Notes under the pieces: model-generated
What the model saw: the letters and a program-made list of their open reading frames with translations, nothing else
Databases searched by the model: none
Told to the model about the DNA's origin: nothing
Assembly: GCA_934546685.1 (NCBI GenBank)
Contig: CAKTEB010000002.1
Coordinates: 1 to 64,000, forward strand
Origin: an uncultured Oscillospiraceae bacterium
GTDB lineage: Bacteria > Bacillota > Clostridia > Oscillospirales > Oscillospiraceae
Direction of reading: 5' to 3'
DNA length: 64,000 bases
Part shown: positions 41,251-50,739 of the stretch, in pieces
Layout: each line of letters begins with the position of its first letter
Position numbering within the stretch: position 1 is the first letter of the stretch
Program-made: the position numbers and the translations under genes

Positions 41251-42207
41251 ATGATAAAATATATAGTCCGGCGGTTCTTCGAACTGCTGGTGGCGCTGGT
41301 TCTCATTGCGACAGCCACGTTTTTCCTGACGGCGGCGGCCCCGGGAGACCCGCTGGTGTCCCGAACCATGTCTCTGCCCCAGGCCTCCCGTGACGCCATG
41401 TACGCCAAGTATGGCCTGGACAAGCCCCTGATGCAGCGGTACGTCATCACCATGAAGGGAATGCTCCACGGGGATTTCGGCGAGTCCGTGGTCTACGAGG
41501 GCCAGACCCTCCAGGACATCATCCGGGAAAAGCTGCCGGTATCCGCCCGGCTGGGCCTTCAGTCGCTGATCTTCGGCGTATTGGTGGGACTCTTTTTGGG
41601 CGTGATTGCGGCGGTGAAGCGAGATACCTTGATAGACCGGGTGATCGTGGTATTCGCGGTACTGCTCATGAGCGTGCCGGAGCTGGTATTGGGCCTGGTG
41701 TTCCAGAAATATTTCGCAGGCACCCTGAAATGGTTCCCGGTCATCGGCTGGCCCTCCGGTAAGGACCTGTGGTTCGGCGGCTGGAAGTATACCATCCTGC
41801 CCATGCTCTCCGGAGCTTTGCTGCACATCGCCACTTACTCCAGACTGCTCAAGACCTCCATTTTGGACGTGCTGGATCAGGACTATATCCTGACGGCTCG
41901 CTCCAAGGGCCTCTCTGAGCCCAAGATCGTATGGAGCCACATCATGCGGAACTCCTTTATTCCCATTGTGACCCGGTTGCCCGTGTCTATGGCCACCTGC
42001 ATCACCGGCTCCTTCATCATCGAGAAGATTTTCTCCATCCCCGGTATCGCCGCCTACTACATCGAGGCGGTGTCTGCCAACGATCTTTCCATCGTGCTGG
42101 GTGAGACCGTGTTTATCGCCGCACTGTTCATCGTGGTGGTATTTCTGACGGATATCCTCTATACGGTGGTCGATCCCAGAATTCGGATCCAAGGAGGAAA
42201 GCGATAA
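41251..42207 (+). CDS. dppB: Dipeptide-type ABC transporter permease 1
   Basis: 318 aa with six membrane segments. RRFFELLVALVLIATATFFL at the N-terminus, the DppB periplasmic loop APGDPL, and the EAA loop TARSKGLSEPKIVWSHIMRN are diagnostic. The start MIKYIVRRF is the family start; the frame extends upstream but through the attenuator. The ribosome binding site is weak (AAAGG at about 13 nt). Its stop overlaps dppC (TAATG). Confidence 0.92.
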   Translation: MIKYIVRRFFELLVALVLIATATFFLTAAAPGDPLVSRTMSLPQASRDAMYAKYGLDKPLMQRYVITMKGMLHGDFGESVVYEGQTLQDIIREKLPVSARLGLQSLIFGVLVGLFLGVIAAVKRDTLIDRVIVVFAVLLMSVPELVLGLVFQKYFAGTLKWFPVIGWPSGKDLWFGGWKYTILPMLSGALLHIATYSRLLKTSILDVLDQDYILTARSKGLSEPKIVWSHIMRNSFIPIVTRLPVSMATCITGSFIIEKIFSIPGIAAYYIEAVSANDLSIVLGETVFIAALFIVVVFLTDILYTVVDPRIRIQGGKR

Positions 42208-43136
42208 TGGAAGCTGCAAAAACGGCGCTGAAGCCGGAAGATTTTAAGATCATAGAGGAGCGGGAGCACCAGGGCGACCAGCTGGTCCGGGAGCCCGTGA
42301 CCTACTGGAAGGATGCCTGGCGGCGGCTCAAGAAAAACAAGATTGCCATGGGCTCCCTGTTCGTGCTGTTCCTGTTCCTGATCATGGTCATCATTGGGCC
42401 CTATATCCGGGGCTACGACTATATCACCTCCGCGCCCCAGTATAAGAACGCGGACATGAGTTCCCAGTTCTGGCTGGGCGCTGACTCCCTGGGACGGGAT
42501 CTGTTCTCACGACTTTGGGTGGGCACTCGGGTGTCCTTCCTGGTGGCTATCAGCTGTACCGCCATCCAGGTGGTGGTGGGCTGTCTCTACGGCAGCATCA
42601 TGGCCTACTTCGGCGGCATCGTGGATGAGATCATGATGCGGATCCTGGAGATCATCACTGCCATTCCCAGCCTGCTGGTGACCATCCTCATTATGATCGC
42701 CATGGGCAACAGCGCAGTATCCCTGCTGGTGGCGCTGTGCATCGCCTCCTGGTGTCAGACGGCCCGGGTGGTCCGGGGCCAGATCATGCAGCTCCGGGAG
42801 TCCGAGTATGTCATGGCTGCCGAGGCCCTGGGCGAACGGCCCATGAAGATCATTGTCCGGCATCTGCTGCCCAACATCATGGGCATCCTGATCCTGGAGG
42901 TTGCCACCGCTATCCCCGGCTACATCTTCCAGGAGGCCGGCCTCAGCTTCATCGGCCTGGGCCTCAAGGCCCCCTCCATCAGCCTGGGCCTTCTGATCTC
43001 CAACGGTCAGGCGGTCATGAATTCCCATGTGAACCAGCTGATCTTCCCGGCCCTGGTGCTGTGCATCATGGTGCTGGCCTTTAACCTCCTGGGCGACGGC
43101 CTCCGCAATGCCCTGGATCCGAAGTTCCGGAAGTAA
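42207..43136 (+). CDS. dppC: Dipeptide-type ABC transporter permease 2
   Basis: 309 aa. N-terminal cytoplasmic arm, then RLKKNKIAMGSLFVLFLFL, the GADSLGRDLFSRLWVGTRVS loop and the EAA-like AAEALGERPMKIIVRHLLPN. QEAGLSFIGLGLKAPSISLG is the DppC/OppC signature. Pairs with dppB to form the channel. Confidence 0.93.
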   Translation: MEAAKTALKPEDFKIIEEREHQGDQLVREPVTYWKDAWRRLKKNKIAMGSLFVLFLFLIMVIIGPYIRGYDYITSAPQYKNADMSSQFWLGADSLGRDLFSRLWVGTRVSFLVAISCTAIQVVVGCLYGSIMAYFGGIVDEIMMRILEIITAIPSLLVTILIMIAMGNSAVSLLVALCIASWCQTARVVRGQIMQLRESEYVMAAEALGERPMKIIVRHLLPNIMGILILEVATAIPGYIFQEAGLSFIGLGLKAPSISLGLLISNGQAVMNSHVNQLIFPALVLCIMVLAFNLLGDGLRNALDPKFRK

Positions 43137-43148
43137 GGGGAGGACAAC

Positions 43149-44177
43149 ATGAGTAATTTACTTGAGATCAAAGACCTGAAGGTCTGTTATCATACCTACC
43201 AAGGCGACGTGCAGTCCGTCCGGGGCGTGAACCTGGACATCGGCTACGAGGAATCTGTGGCCCTGGTGGGTGAGTCCGGCTGCGGCAAGTCTGTCACCGG
43301 CAAGAGCATCCTGCGGCTGATCCAGGCCCCCGGCGAGGTCCGGGAGGGAAGCTCCATCACCTTTGACGGCCAGGATGTCCTGGCTATGGGGAAAAAGGAG
43401 CTGCGGAGCTACCGGGGCGGCCAGGCCTCTATCATCTTCCAGGACGCTCTGGCGTCCCTGAACCCCACCATGACCGTGGGAAAGCAGATCATGGAGAACC
43501 TCCTCTATCATCGCAAGATGACCAAGAAGGAGGCCAAGGCCGAAGCGGTGAAGCTCCTGAAGGACGTTGGTATCCCCAACGCCGAAAAGCGTGTCAGCCA
43601 GTATCCCCATGAGTTCTCCGGCGGTATGCGCCAGAGAGTCATGATCGCCATTGCCTTCGCCTGTCAGCCCACGCTGCTGATCGCCGACGAGCCCACCACG
43701 GCCCTGGACGTTACCATCCAGTCCCAGATCATCAAGCTGCTCAAACAGCTGAAAACGGAGAACCACACCTCCATTCTGATGATCACCCATGACCTGGGCG
43801 TGGTGGCCAGCATCGCGGAGCGAATTTTTGTCATGTACAGCGGCGTGATCGTGGAGAAGGGTACCAGCGAGGACATCTTCTACCGGGCCCGGCATCCCTA
43901 TACCAAGGCCCTGCTGCGGGCTGTGCCCCGGCTGGATGGCGACAAGAAGGAGGAGCTGGATTCCATCGAGGGCACGCCTCCGGATCTGATTGCGCCCCCG
44001 GAGGGCTGTCCCTTTGCCCAGCGGTGCAAATACTGCATGCCCATCTGCCAGAAGCAGATGCCGGAGGCCACAGACTTCGGCGGCAGGCATTCCGCCTCCT
44101 GCTGGCTCCATCACGACATGGCGCCCGAGGTGGCGGGCATCAACGATTTTGACGAAAACACCGGAATGGAGGCCTGA
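43149..44177 (+). CDS. dppD: Dipeptide-type ABC transporter ATPase 1
   Basis: 342 aa. Walker A GESGCGKS, signature FSGGMRQR and Walker [13 protein letters not shown]. The C-terminal oligo_HPY region holds a four-Cys cluster region ([17 protein letters not shown]), which binds an Fe-S cluster or metal in some family members. GGGGAGG precedes the ATG. Confidence 0.94.
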   Translation: MSNLLEIKDLKVCYHTYQGDVQSVRGVNLDIGYEESVALVGESGCGKSVTGKSILRLIQAPGEVREGSSITFDGQDVLAMGKKELRSYRGGQASIIFQDALASLNPTMTVGKQIMENLLYHRKMTKKEAKAEAVKLLKDVGIPNAEKRVSQYPHEFSGGMRQRVMIAIAFACQPTLLIADEPTTALDVTIQSQIIKLLKQLKTENHTSILMITHDLGVVASIAERIFVMYSGVIVEKGTSEDIFYRARHPYTKALLRAVPRLDGDKKEELDSIEGTPPDLIAPPEGCPFAQRCKYCMPICQKQMPEATDFGGRHSASCWLHHDMAPEVAGINDFDENTGMEA

Positions 44178-44179
44178 CC

Positions 44180-45157
44180 ATGGAAACGGAAAAGCAGCCC
44201 CTTGTACAGGTGAAGAACCTGAAAAAGTATTTCAATGTGGGCCATAAGGAAGTGGTCAAGGCCTTGGACAACGTGTCCTTCGATATCTATGAGGGGGAGA
44301 CCGTGGGCCTGGTGGGCGAGTCCGGCTGCGGAAAGACCACCTGCGGACGCATTATCCTGGGCCTCTACGACAAGACTGACGGCCAGGTGCTCTATCGGGG
44401 CAAGGACGTCCATAAGATGTCCCGGAGCGAGAAGTACAGCTTCAAGAAGAACGCCCAGATCGTATTCCAGGATCCCTATTCCTCTCTGGATCCCCGGATG
44501 ACCGTGGCGGATATTATCGCTGAGGGCATCGATATCCACCATCTGGCCAAGGATCGGAAGGACCGGCTCCAGAAGATCTATTATTACCTGAACGCCGTGG
44601 GCCTCAATGAGTCCCATGCCAGCCGCTTTGTCCATGAGTTTTCCGGCGGCCAGCGGCAGCGCATCGGCATTGCGCGGGCTTTGGCGGTGGAGCCGGAGTT
44701 CATTATGCTGGACGAGCCCATCTCCGCGTTGGACGTATCCATCCAGGCCCAGGTGGTGAATCTGCTCATTCAGCTCCAGAAAGAGAAGGGACTTACCTAT
44801 CTGTTTGTGGCCCACGATCTTGCTATGGTGAAGCACATCTCTGACCGGATCGTGGTCATGTACCTGGGTACCGTGGTGGAGACTGCCTCCTCCGAGGCCC
44901 TGTACGCAAAGCCCCTGCACCCCTACACTCAGGCGCTGATCTCCGCCATCCCGATCCCGGATCCGGAGTTGGAGCGGAAGCGCGCCGAGCAGACGGTCCA
45001 GGGCGAGGCCACCGTGGCCGGTGCCACCGAGGGCTGCCGGTTCCGTACCCGCTGCAAGTTCGCCACGGAGCAGTGCGCCCATGAGATGCCGGAGCTCCGG
45101 GAGGTGGAGCCGGGCCATTTCGCGGCCTGCCACAATCTAGACAAGGTGAACGGATGA
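44180..45157 (+). CDS. dppF: Dipeptide-type ABC transporter ATPase 2
   Basis: 325 aa. Walker A GESGCGKTT, signature FSGGQRQR and Walker B FIMLDEPISALD, with the C-terminal CRFRTRCKFATEQC element of OppF/DppF. It starts 2 bp after dppD and overlaps the next small membrane gene by 4 bp. Confidence 0.94.
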   Translation: METEKQPLVQVKNLKKYFNVGHKEVVKALDNVSFDIYEGETVGLVGESGCGKTTCGRIILGLYDKTDGQVLYRGKDVHKMSRSEKYSFKKNAQIVFQDPYSSLDPRMTVADIIAEGIDIHHLAKDRKDRLQKIYYYLNAVGLNESHASRFVHEFSGGQRQRIGIARALAVEPEFIMLDEPISALDVSIQAQVVNLLIQLQKEKGLTYLFVAHDLAMVKHISDRIVVMYLGTVVETASSEALYAKPLHPYTQALISAIPIPDPELERKRAEQTVQGEATVAGATEGCRFRTRCKFATEQCAHEMPELREVEPGHFAACHNLDKVNG

Positions 45158-45480
45158 AGGGGACCATCAAGCAACTGCTAAAGGAGCTGGGGCTTCTGAT
45201 CCTGTTTTCTGCCGGATTGATCCTGATCCTGACTCTTGCAGCTGGTATCCGCCAGCTGCTGGGGGGCAGCTTCCCGGGAGCCCTATGGAGGCTCTGCGCC
45301 TTCGCGGGCGGGATCATCTGGCTGCTGGCGGCGGTGTTCCTGCTGTCAAGCCGCCTGGGCAGAAAAAGAATGGAGCTCTGGGCCCAGCGGTTCCCCCATA
45401 TATCCTTCGCCTGGGCGCTGGTAATCATCGGCGGCGTGCTGATCGGGTTTGCCTGCGCTGTGAATTATTTTCAAATGTAA
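45154..45480 (+). CDS. Small membrane protein in the transporter operon
   Basis: 108 aa, three membrane segments (about 11-33, 45-66, 84-104) with a basic loop RLGRKRME. No family recognised. ATGA overlap with dppF and 12 bp to the flavoenzyme gene place it inside the operon, so it may be an accessory of the transporter. It is conserved in neither size nor motif with known dpp subunits as far as I can see. Confidence 0.75.
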   Translation: MKGTIKQLLKELGLLILFSAGLILILTLAAGIRQLLGGSFPGALWRLCAFAGGIIWLLAAVFLLSSRLGRKRMELWAQRFPHISFAWALVIIGGVLIGFACAVNYFQM

Positions 45481-45492
45481 GGAGCGGTCAAA

Positions 45493-47433
45493 ATGAAAAC
45501 GCAGTATCCTCATATGTTTTCCCCCATCACCATCGGGGGCGTGACCTTCAAAAACCGGATCTGGTCTGCACCGGCCGGAGCCCATCTGCTCTACGGCAAG
45601 GAGGGCTACCCCAACGACCATGTGGTGGCCTATTACGCCAATAAGGCAAAGGGTGGCTCTGCCAACATTACCGTATCCGCCCAGAACATGGACATCTACC
45701 AGGAGTATGACAACGTCCATGCCCATGAGAACATCTTTGACTCCGAGAACCACCGGTTCTGGAACCACCTCACCGACGCCATCCACTTCTATGGGGCCAA
45801 GGCCTCTCTGGAGCTGCTGGGCTTCTCCTACCACGGCAGAAACTACAAGGGCGAGCTGGTAAACTACTCCGTCAACGGCGAGGAGGGCACCCAGATTCTC
45901 GATAAGGCGGCCATGGAGAGCATTGCCTCCATCTATGCTGATGCGGCAGAGAACGCCCTGAAATGCGGCTTCGACATGATCCTGATCCACGGCGGCCACG
46001 GCCTGATCCTGTCCCAGATGCTCTCGCCTAAGTTCAACACCCGCACCGACGAGTTCGGCGGATGTCTTGCCAATCGTGCCAAGTTCCCGATCATGATCCT
46101 GGACGCCATTCGTCAGCGAGTGGGGAAGAAGCTGCTCATCGAGTACCGGATCTCCGGCTCTGAGCTGGGCGGCGACGACTGCTTCACCCCCGACGACTGC
46201 GTAGCCTTCCTGGAGATGGTCCAGGACAAGATCGACATTGCCCACATCTCTGCGGGCAGCTTCTTCACCGACACCGAGCACATCATGCACCCCAACAACT
46301 TCCTGCTGCCCGGCCACAACACCTATCTGGCTGAGTATGTGAAGAAGTCCGGGAAGATCCATATCCCCATCCTGACCCTGGGCGCTTATCAGCAGCCCCA
46401 GGACATCGAGGCTGCGCTGGCCGCCGGAAAGGCGGATATCGTGGCCATGGCCCGAGGCACCATTGCCGACGCGGCGCTGGTGAATAAGTCCAGGAAGGGC
46501 AAGGAGGATGAGATCATCCCCTGTATCAAGTGCTTCCACTGCCTCGACTATCGCCGTGCCGCCACCTTTGGCTGCTCCGTGAACCCCACCGTGGGCCGGG
46601 AGGCTCGGCTGCCTGTGCTGGTGCCCCCCAAGGAGGAAACCAAGAAGGTGGTCATCATCGGCGGCGGCCCTGCGGGCATGGAGGCCGCTGTTACCGCCAA
46701 GCAGCGGGGCCATGAGGTCATTCTGCTGGAAAAGAGCGACAAGCTGGGCGGCAAGCTGAATTTCTCCCGGCAGGTGCCCTTTAAGCGGGATCTGTGCAAG
46801 TTTATGGACTACCTGATCCATATGGTGGACAAGACCGGCGTGGAGGTTCGGATGAATACCGAGGCCACCGTGGAGCTGGTGGAGTCCCTGGAGCCCGACG
46901 TGGTCATCGCCGCAGTGGGCGCGAAAGCCCTGGTGCCCCCGATCCCCGGCGTGGACGGCCCCAACGTCATCACCGCTGAGGAGGCCTACCGGAAGGTCAA
47001 GGCCGGGGAGGACATCGGCCAGAAGATCGCCGTCCTGGGCGGCGGCGACGTGGGCTGCGAGACCGCGGTATATCTGGCCCAGGAGGCTGGTAAGTCCGTC
47101 AGCCTGGTGGAGATGACTGGCACCCTGGCGGCGGCCTCCTGCGCCATCCCCAGAACCGCCATCACAAAGGAGATCGAGAAGTGCGTGGACGCTCATGTGA
47201 ACTCCCGCTGCACCGGTATTACGGCGGAGGGCATCACCTATGTGGACGCGGAGGGCGAGCACAGCATCCAGGCGGATACAGTTGTTCTCTCTGCGGGCAT
47301 GGTGCCCCAGAAGGAGCAGGCGGAGGCCTTCAGGATGATCGCCGGAGAGTTCTTCCCCATCGGCGACTGTGTCAAGGCCAATAACGTCCGCACCGCTGTC
47401 CGCACTGGCTATGACAGCGCCATCCAGCTGTAA
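45493..47433 (+). CDS. Fe-S flavoenzyme of the 2,4-dienoyl-CoA reductase/enoate reductase (OYE) family
   Basis: 646 aa, complete. OYE barrel: FKNRIWSAPAG near residue 20, HGGHG (166-170, the substrate-binding His pair, usually HGAHG), RTDEFGG (184-190). Fe-S ligands C344, C347, C350 and C361 (C-x2-C-x2-C-x10-C, one residue shorter than FadH in two gaps). Then FAD fold IIGGGPAG (near 390) and second fold VLGGGDVG. It would reduce an activated C=C with NAD(P)H. It follows a peptide-type importer and precedes a cysteine desulfidase-like gene. Substrate unknown; Stickland-type enoates or plant or steroid compounds are all possible. Confidence 0.9.
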   Translation: MKTQYPHMFSPITIGGVTFKNRIWSAPAGAHLLYGKEGYPNDHVVAYYANKAKGGSANITVSAQNMDIYQEYDNVHAHENIFDSENHRFWNHLTDAIHFYGAKASLELLGFSYHGRNYKGELVNYSVNGEEGTQILDKAAMESIASIYADAAENALKCGFDMILIHGGHGLILSQMLSPKFNTRTDEFGGCLANRAKFPIMILDAIRQRVGKKLLIEYRISGSELGGDDCFTPDDCVAFLEMVQDKIDIAHISAGSFFTDTEHIMHPNNFLLPGHNTYLAEYVKKSGKIHIPILTLGAYQQPQDIEAALAAGKADIVAMARGTIADAALVNKSRKGKEDEIIPCIKCFHCLDYRRAATFGCSVNPTVGREARLPVLVPPKEETKKVVIIGGGPAGMEAAVTAKQRGHEVILLEKSDKLGGKLNFSRQVPFKRDLCKFMDYLIHMVDKTGVEVRMNTEATVELVESLEPDVVIAAVGAKALVPPIPGVDGPNVITAEEAYRKVKAGEDIGQKIAVLGGGDVGCETAVYLAQEAGKSVSLVEMTGTLAAASCAIPRTAITKEIEKCVDAHVNSRCTGITAEGITYVDAEGEHSIQADTVVLSAGMVPQKEQAEAFRMIAGEFFPIGDCVKANNVRTAVRTGYDSAIQL

Positions 47434-47448
47434 GGAAAGTGGTGGAGT

Positions 47449-48729
47449 ATGAACAAGCGTATCTATGATGCCTATGTGGACATCCTGAAGGAGGAGCTGC
47501 TGCCCGCAATGGGCTGCACTGAACCCATTGCCGTGGCCTATGCCGGCGCTCTGGCCCGGAAGGCCCTGGGAGCTCTGCCGGAGCGGGTGGAGCTGTGCGT
47601 CAGCGGCACTATCATCAAAAACGTAAAATCCGTCATCGTTCCCCACACCGGCGGCCGAAAGGGCCTGAAGGTGGCTGTGGCCGTGGGCCTATGCTGCGGG
47701 GATCCGGAGGCGGAGCTGGAGGTCATCTCCGGGGTCACGGAGCAGCAGCTCCGGGCGCTGGACGAGTACCTAGAGCAGGTGGAGGTACGGATCACAGAAT
47801 CCCAGGCCAACTGCCCCTTTGACATCCAGGTGACGGCGTATCATGGCACCGACAGTGCCTATTCCCGGATCATCGGCCACCATACCAATGTGGTGACCCT
47901 CAAGAAGAACGACACCGTGATGATCGATGTGCCCTTTGAGGACGACGTGGTGCAGGCCCCGGAGAACCGGACGCTCCTGAACGTGGAGGACATCGTAAGG
48001 TTTGCCGACGAGGTGGAGATCTCCGATGTGCAGGAGGTGCTCCAGCGGCAGATCGACTACAACATGGCCATTGCCCAGGCGGGCATGGACGGCAGCTACG
48101 GCGCCACCATCGGCAAGATCCTGCTAAAATCCTACGGCAACTGTATCCAGAACCGGGCCAAGGCCTGGGCGGCGGCGGGCTCCGACGCCAGAATGTGCGG
48201 CTGTGAGCTGCCTGTGGTCATCAACTCCGGCAGCGGCAACCAGGGCATGACGGCCTCCATTCCTGTGATCGTCTACGCCCGGGAGATGGGCATGACCCAG
48301 GACGCCCTGTACAGGGCCCTGGTGGTGTCCAACCTGGTGACCATCCATCTGAAAACCGGTATCGGCAGTTTGTCCGCCTACTGCGGGGCCACCAGCGCGG
48401 GCTGCGGCGCTGGCGCTGGCATCTGCTATCTCTATGGCGGACGCTATGACCAGATCAGCCATACCATCGTCAACGCCCTGGCCATCAACTCCGGCATGAT
48501 CTGTGACGGAGCCAAGGCCAGCTGCGCCGCAAAGATCGCCTCCGCCGTGGAGGCGGGGCTTCTGGGCATGCAGATGAACATGCACGACAGCCAGTTCTTC
48601 GGCGGCGACGGCATCGTCATCAAGGGCGTGGAGAACACCATCCGGGCTGTGAGCCAGATCGCTCGGGAGGGTATGCGGGGCACGGATCAGGAGATCATCC
48701 ATCTGATGATCGACGGGGAATGCCCGTAA
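47449..48729 (+). CDS. cyuA: L-cysteine desulfidase-like protein (CyuA/UPF0597 family)
   Basis: 426 aa. Related to the L-serine dehydratase alpha chain. C23 in MGCTEP and later cysteines (SAGCGAGAG, MICDGAKASCAAK) provide the ligands of the labile 4Fe-4S cluster. SGTIIKNVKSVIVPHTGG and INSGSGNQGMTASIP are family segments. CyuA turns L-cysteine into pyruvate, ammonia and sulfide. AGGAAAGTGG precedes the ATG, and a terminator follows, so it is the last gene of the 39391-48729 run. Confidence 0.88.
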   Translation: MNKRIYDAYVDILKEELLPAMGCTEPIAVAYAGALARKALGALPERVELCVSGTIIKNVKSVIVPHTGGRKGLKVAVAVGLCCGDPEAELEVISGVTEQQLRALDEYLEQVEVRITESQANCPFDIQVTAYHGTDSAYSRIIGHHTNVVTLKKNDTVMIDVPFEDDVVQAPENRTLLNVEDIVRFADEVEISDVQEVLQRQIDYNMAIAQAGMDGSYGATIGKILLKSYGNCIQNRAKAWAAAGSDARMCGCELPVVINSGSGNQGMTASIPVIVYAREMGMTQDALYRALVVSNLVTIHLKTGIGSLSAYCGATSAGCGAGAGICYLYGGRYDQISHTIVNALAINSGMICDGAKASCAAKIASAVEAGLLGMQMNMHDSQFFGGDGIVIKGVENTIRAVSQIAREGMRGTDQEIIHLMIDGECP

Positions 48730-48742
48730 GAGCTCGCTTCAT

Positions 48743-48775
48743 AATCGGCGCTGGGATAATCTCAGCGCCGATTTT
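48743..48775 (+). terminator. Terminator after cyuA
   Basis: AATCGGCGCTG pairs with CAGCGCCGATT (48743-48753 and 48763-48773), then TT. Confidence 0.85.
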
Positions 48776-48795
48776 CGCCGTTTATGCCGGGAAAA

Positions 48796-48840
48796 TACCA
48801 TGATCTTTCCCTGTACACCAGGAGAAAATCATGGTACAAT
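48796..48840 (+). promoter_or_regulatory. argS promoter inside a long palindrome
   Basis: A weak TGTACA, 17 bp, TACAAT (48835-48840) promoter. TACCATGAT (48796-48804) and ATCATGGTA (48828-48836) are perfect 9-bp arms of an imperfect 41-bp palindrome that covers the -35 region and touches the -10 box. Confidence 0.55.
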
Positions 48841-48895
48841 AAGCGATAATGAAAGTAATGCGGCCATGAGCCGATTTTGGAAAGGAAACGGAAAC

Positions 48896-50665
48896 ATGGA
48901 AAAACTCATTGATCGGATCTCACAGAAGGTTTCTTCTGCCTTCAGGCAGGCAGGCTACGACCCGGAGCTGGGCCGGGTCAGCGTATCGGCCAGACCGGAT
49001 CTGTGCGAATATCAGTGCAACGGCAGCATGAAGGGGGCAAAGCAGTACCACAAGGCCCCCATTCAGATCGCCCAGGAGGTGGTGGCGGTGCTGTCCGGCG
49101 ACAGCGCTTTTACAGAGGTGGAGGCGGTGAAGCCCGGCTTTATCAATCTGCGGCTGGCCCCCGATTATGTGGCGGCGTATCTCAATGAGATGGCCGGTGC
49201 GGAGAAGTTCGGCCTGGAGGGAGAGGCGCACCCTAAGACCGTGGTCATCGACTACGGCGGAGCCAACGTGGCAAAGCCTCTGCATGTGGGCCATATCCGG
49301 CCCGCCATCATCGGCGAGGCGGTCAAGCGCATCGAGCGGTACATGGGCAACCATGTCATCGGCGACGTGCATCTGGGCGACTGGGGTCTCCAGATGGGCC
49401 TGATCATCGAGGGCATCCGGGAGCTGCAGCCCGATCTTCCCTATTTTGACCCGGATTTTCAGGGGGAGTATCCCAAGGAGCCGCCCTTTACCATCTCGGA
49501 GCTGGAGCAGATCTATCCCGCTGCCTCTGCCAAGAGCAAGGAGGATCCCGAGTTCTCTGCCCGGGCCCATGAGGCGACTTTGAAGCTCCAGCAGGGCAAC
49601 CCCGGCTATATGGCCATCTGGCACCACGTCATGGACGTGTCCGTGGCGGACCTCAAGAAGAACTACAAGAACCTCAACGTGGAGTTCGACCTCTGGAAGG
49701 GCGAGAGCGACGCAGAGCCCTATATCGCCGATATGGTCAAGTACCTGAAGGACGGCGGCTATGCGGAGGAGAGCCAGGGGGCGCTGGTGGTGAACGTCCA
49801 GGAGCCTGAGGACAAGAAGGAGATCCCGCCCTGCATCATTCTGAAGTCCGACGGCGCAACGCTCTACGCCACGACGGATCTGGCCACCCTGGTTCAGCGG
49901 GAGCAGGACTACCACCCGGACAAGGTACTCTATGTGGTGGACAAGCGCCAGGCGCTGCACTTTGAGCAGGTGTTCCGCACCGCCAAGAAGTCTCACATCG
50001 TCCCGGACACCACGGAGCTCCAGTTCCTGGGCTTCGGCACCATGAACGGCAAGGACGGAAAGCCCTTTAAGACCCGTTCCGGCGGCGTTATGCGGCTGGA
50101 ATATCTGATCTCCGAGATCACCGATACCGTCAAGCAGCGGATCCTGGAGAACAACATCATCACCGGCGACGCGGTGGATGAGATCGCGGGCATTATCGCT
50201 GTGGCGGCACTGAAATACGGCGACCTGTCCAACCTGGCCACCAAGGACTATGCCTTTGATATGGATCGGTTCTCCGCCTTTGAGGGCAATACCGGCCCCT
50301 ATATCCTCTATACCATCGTCCGGATCAAGTCCATCCTGGCCAAGTACCAGGAGAAGACCGGCAAGCTCCCGGAGGATACCGCAATTCTGTCCCCGGAGAA
50401 CCAGATCCAGAAGGATCTCATGCTGGAGATCTCCCGGTTTGCGGACAACCTCCAGCTGGCCTATCGGGACACCCAGCCCAACGTGCTCTGCGCCTATATC
50501 TATGACCTCTGCGGCGCGGTGAACCGGTTCTATCACGAGACCCGGATCCTCACCGAGGCGGATCCCCAGCGACAGGCGGGCTATATCGCCCTCATCACCC
50601 TGGCCAAGCGGATCCTGGAGACCTGCATCGACCTGCTGGGCTTTGAAGCGCCGGAGAAAATGTAA
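48896..50665 (+). CDS. argS: Arginine--tRNA ligase
   Basis: 589 aa. HVGH (130-133) is the class I HIGH motif; the KMSKS loop is degenerate (GKPFKTRSGG), as in most ArgRS. The N-terminal Add1 domain and the C-terminal anticodon-binding helices (LYTIVRIKSILAKYQ, LPNVLCAYIYDLC-like) are present. AAAGGA precedes the ATG at 48896, which gives the normal family length. Confidence 0.95.
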   Translation: MEKLIDRISQKVSSAFRQAGYDPELGRVSVSARPDLCEYQCNGSMKGAKQYHKAPIQIAQEVVAVLSGDSAFTEVEAVKPGFINLRLAPDYVAAYLNEMAGAEKFGLEGEAHPKTVVIDYGGANVAKPLHVGHIRPAIIGEAVKRIERYMGNHVIGDVHLGDWGLQMGLIIEGIRELQPDLPYFDPDFQGEYPKEPPFTISELEQIYPAASAKSKEDPEFSARAHEATLKLQQGNPGYMAIWHHVMDVSVADLKKNYKNLNVEFDLWKGESDAEPYIADMVKYLKDGGYAEESQGALVVNVQEPEDKKEIPPCIILKSDGATLYATTDLATLVQREQDYHPDKVLYVVDKRQALHFEQVFRTAKKSHIVPDTTELQFLGFGTMNGKDGKPFKTRSGGVMRLEYLISEITDTVKQRILENNIITGDAVDEIAGIIAVAALKYGDLSNLATKDYAFDMDRFSAFEGNTGPYILYTIVRIKSILAKYQEKTGKLPEDTAILSPENQIQKDLMLEISRFADNLQLAYRDTQPNVLCAYIYDLCGAVNRFYHETRILTEADPQRQAGYIALITLAKRILETCIDLLGFEAPEKM

Positions 50666-50680
50666 CATCGTAAATGGAGC

Positions 50681-50711
50681 CTGCGGCCCGGACAGTGCGT
50701 TTGGGCCGCAG
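50681..50711 (+). terminator. Terminator after argS
   Basis: CTGCGGCCC pairs with GGGCCGCAG (50681-50689 and 50703-50711), followed by ACTTT. Confidence 0.7.
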
Positions 50712-50739
50712 ACTTTCTCGCATAAAAGGAGAACTTAGA

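Noticed and set aside
45346..47646. A 766-codon minus-strand open frame over the flavoenzyme
   Set aside because: Lies opposite a complete enzyme with clear motifs; its composition (Gly/His/Leu/Val) is that of a shadow.
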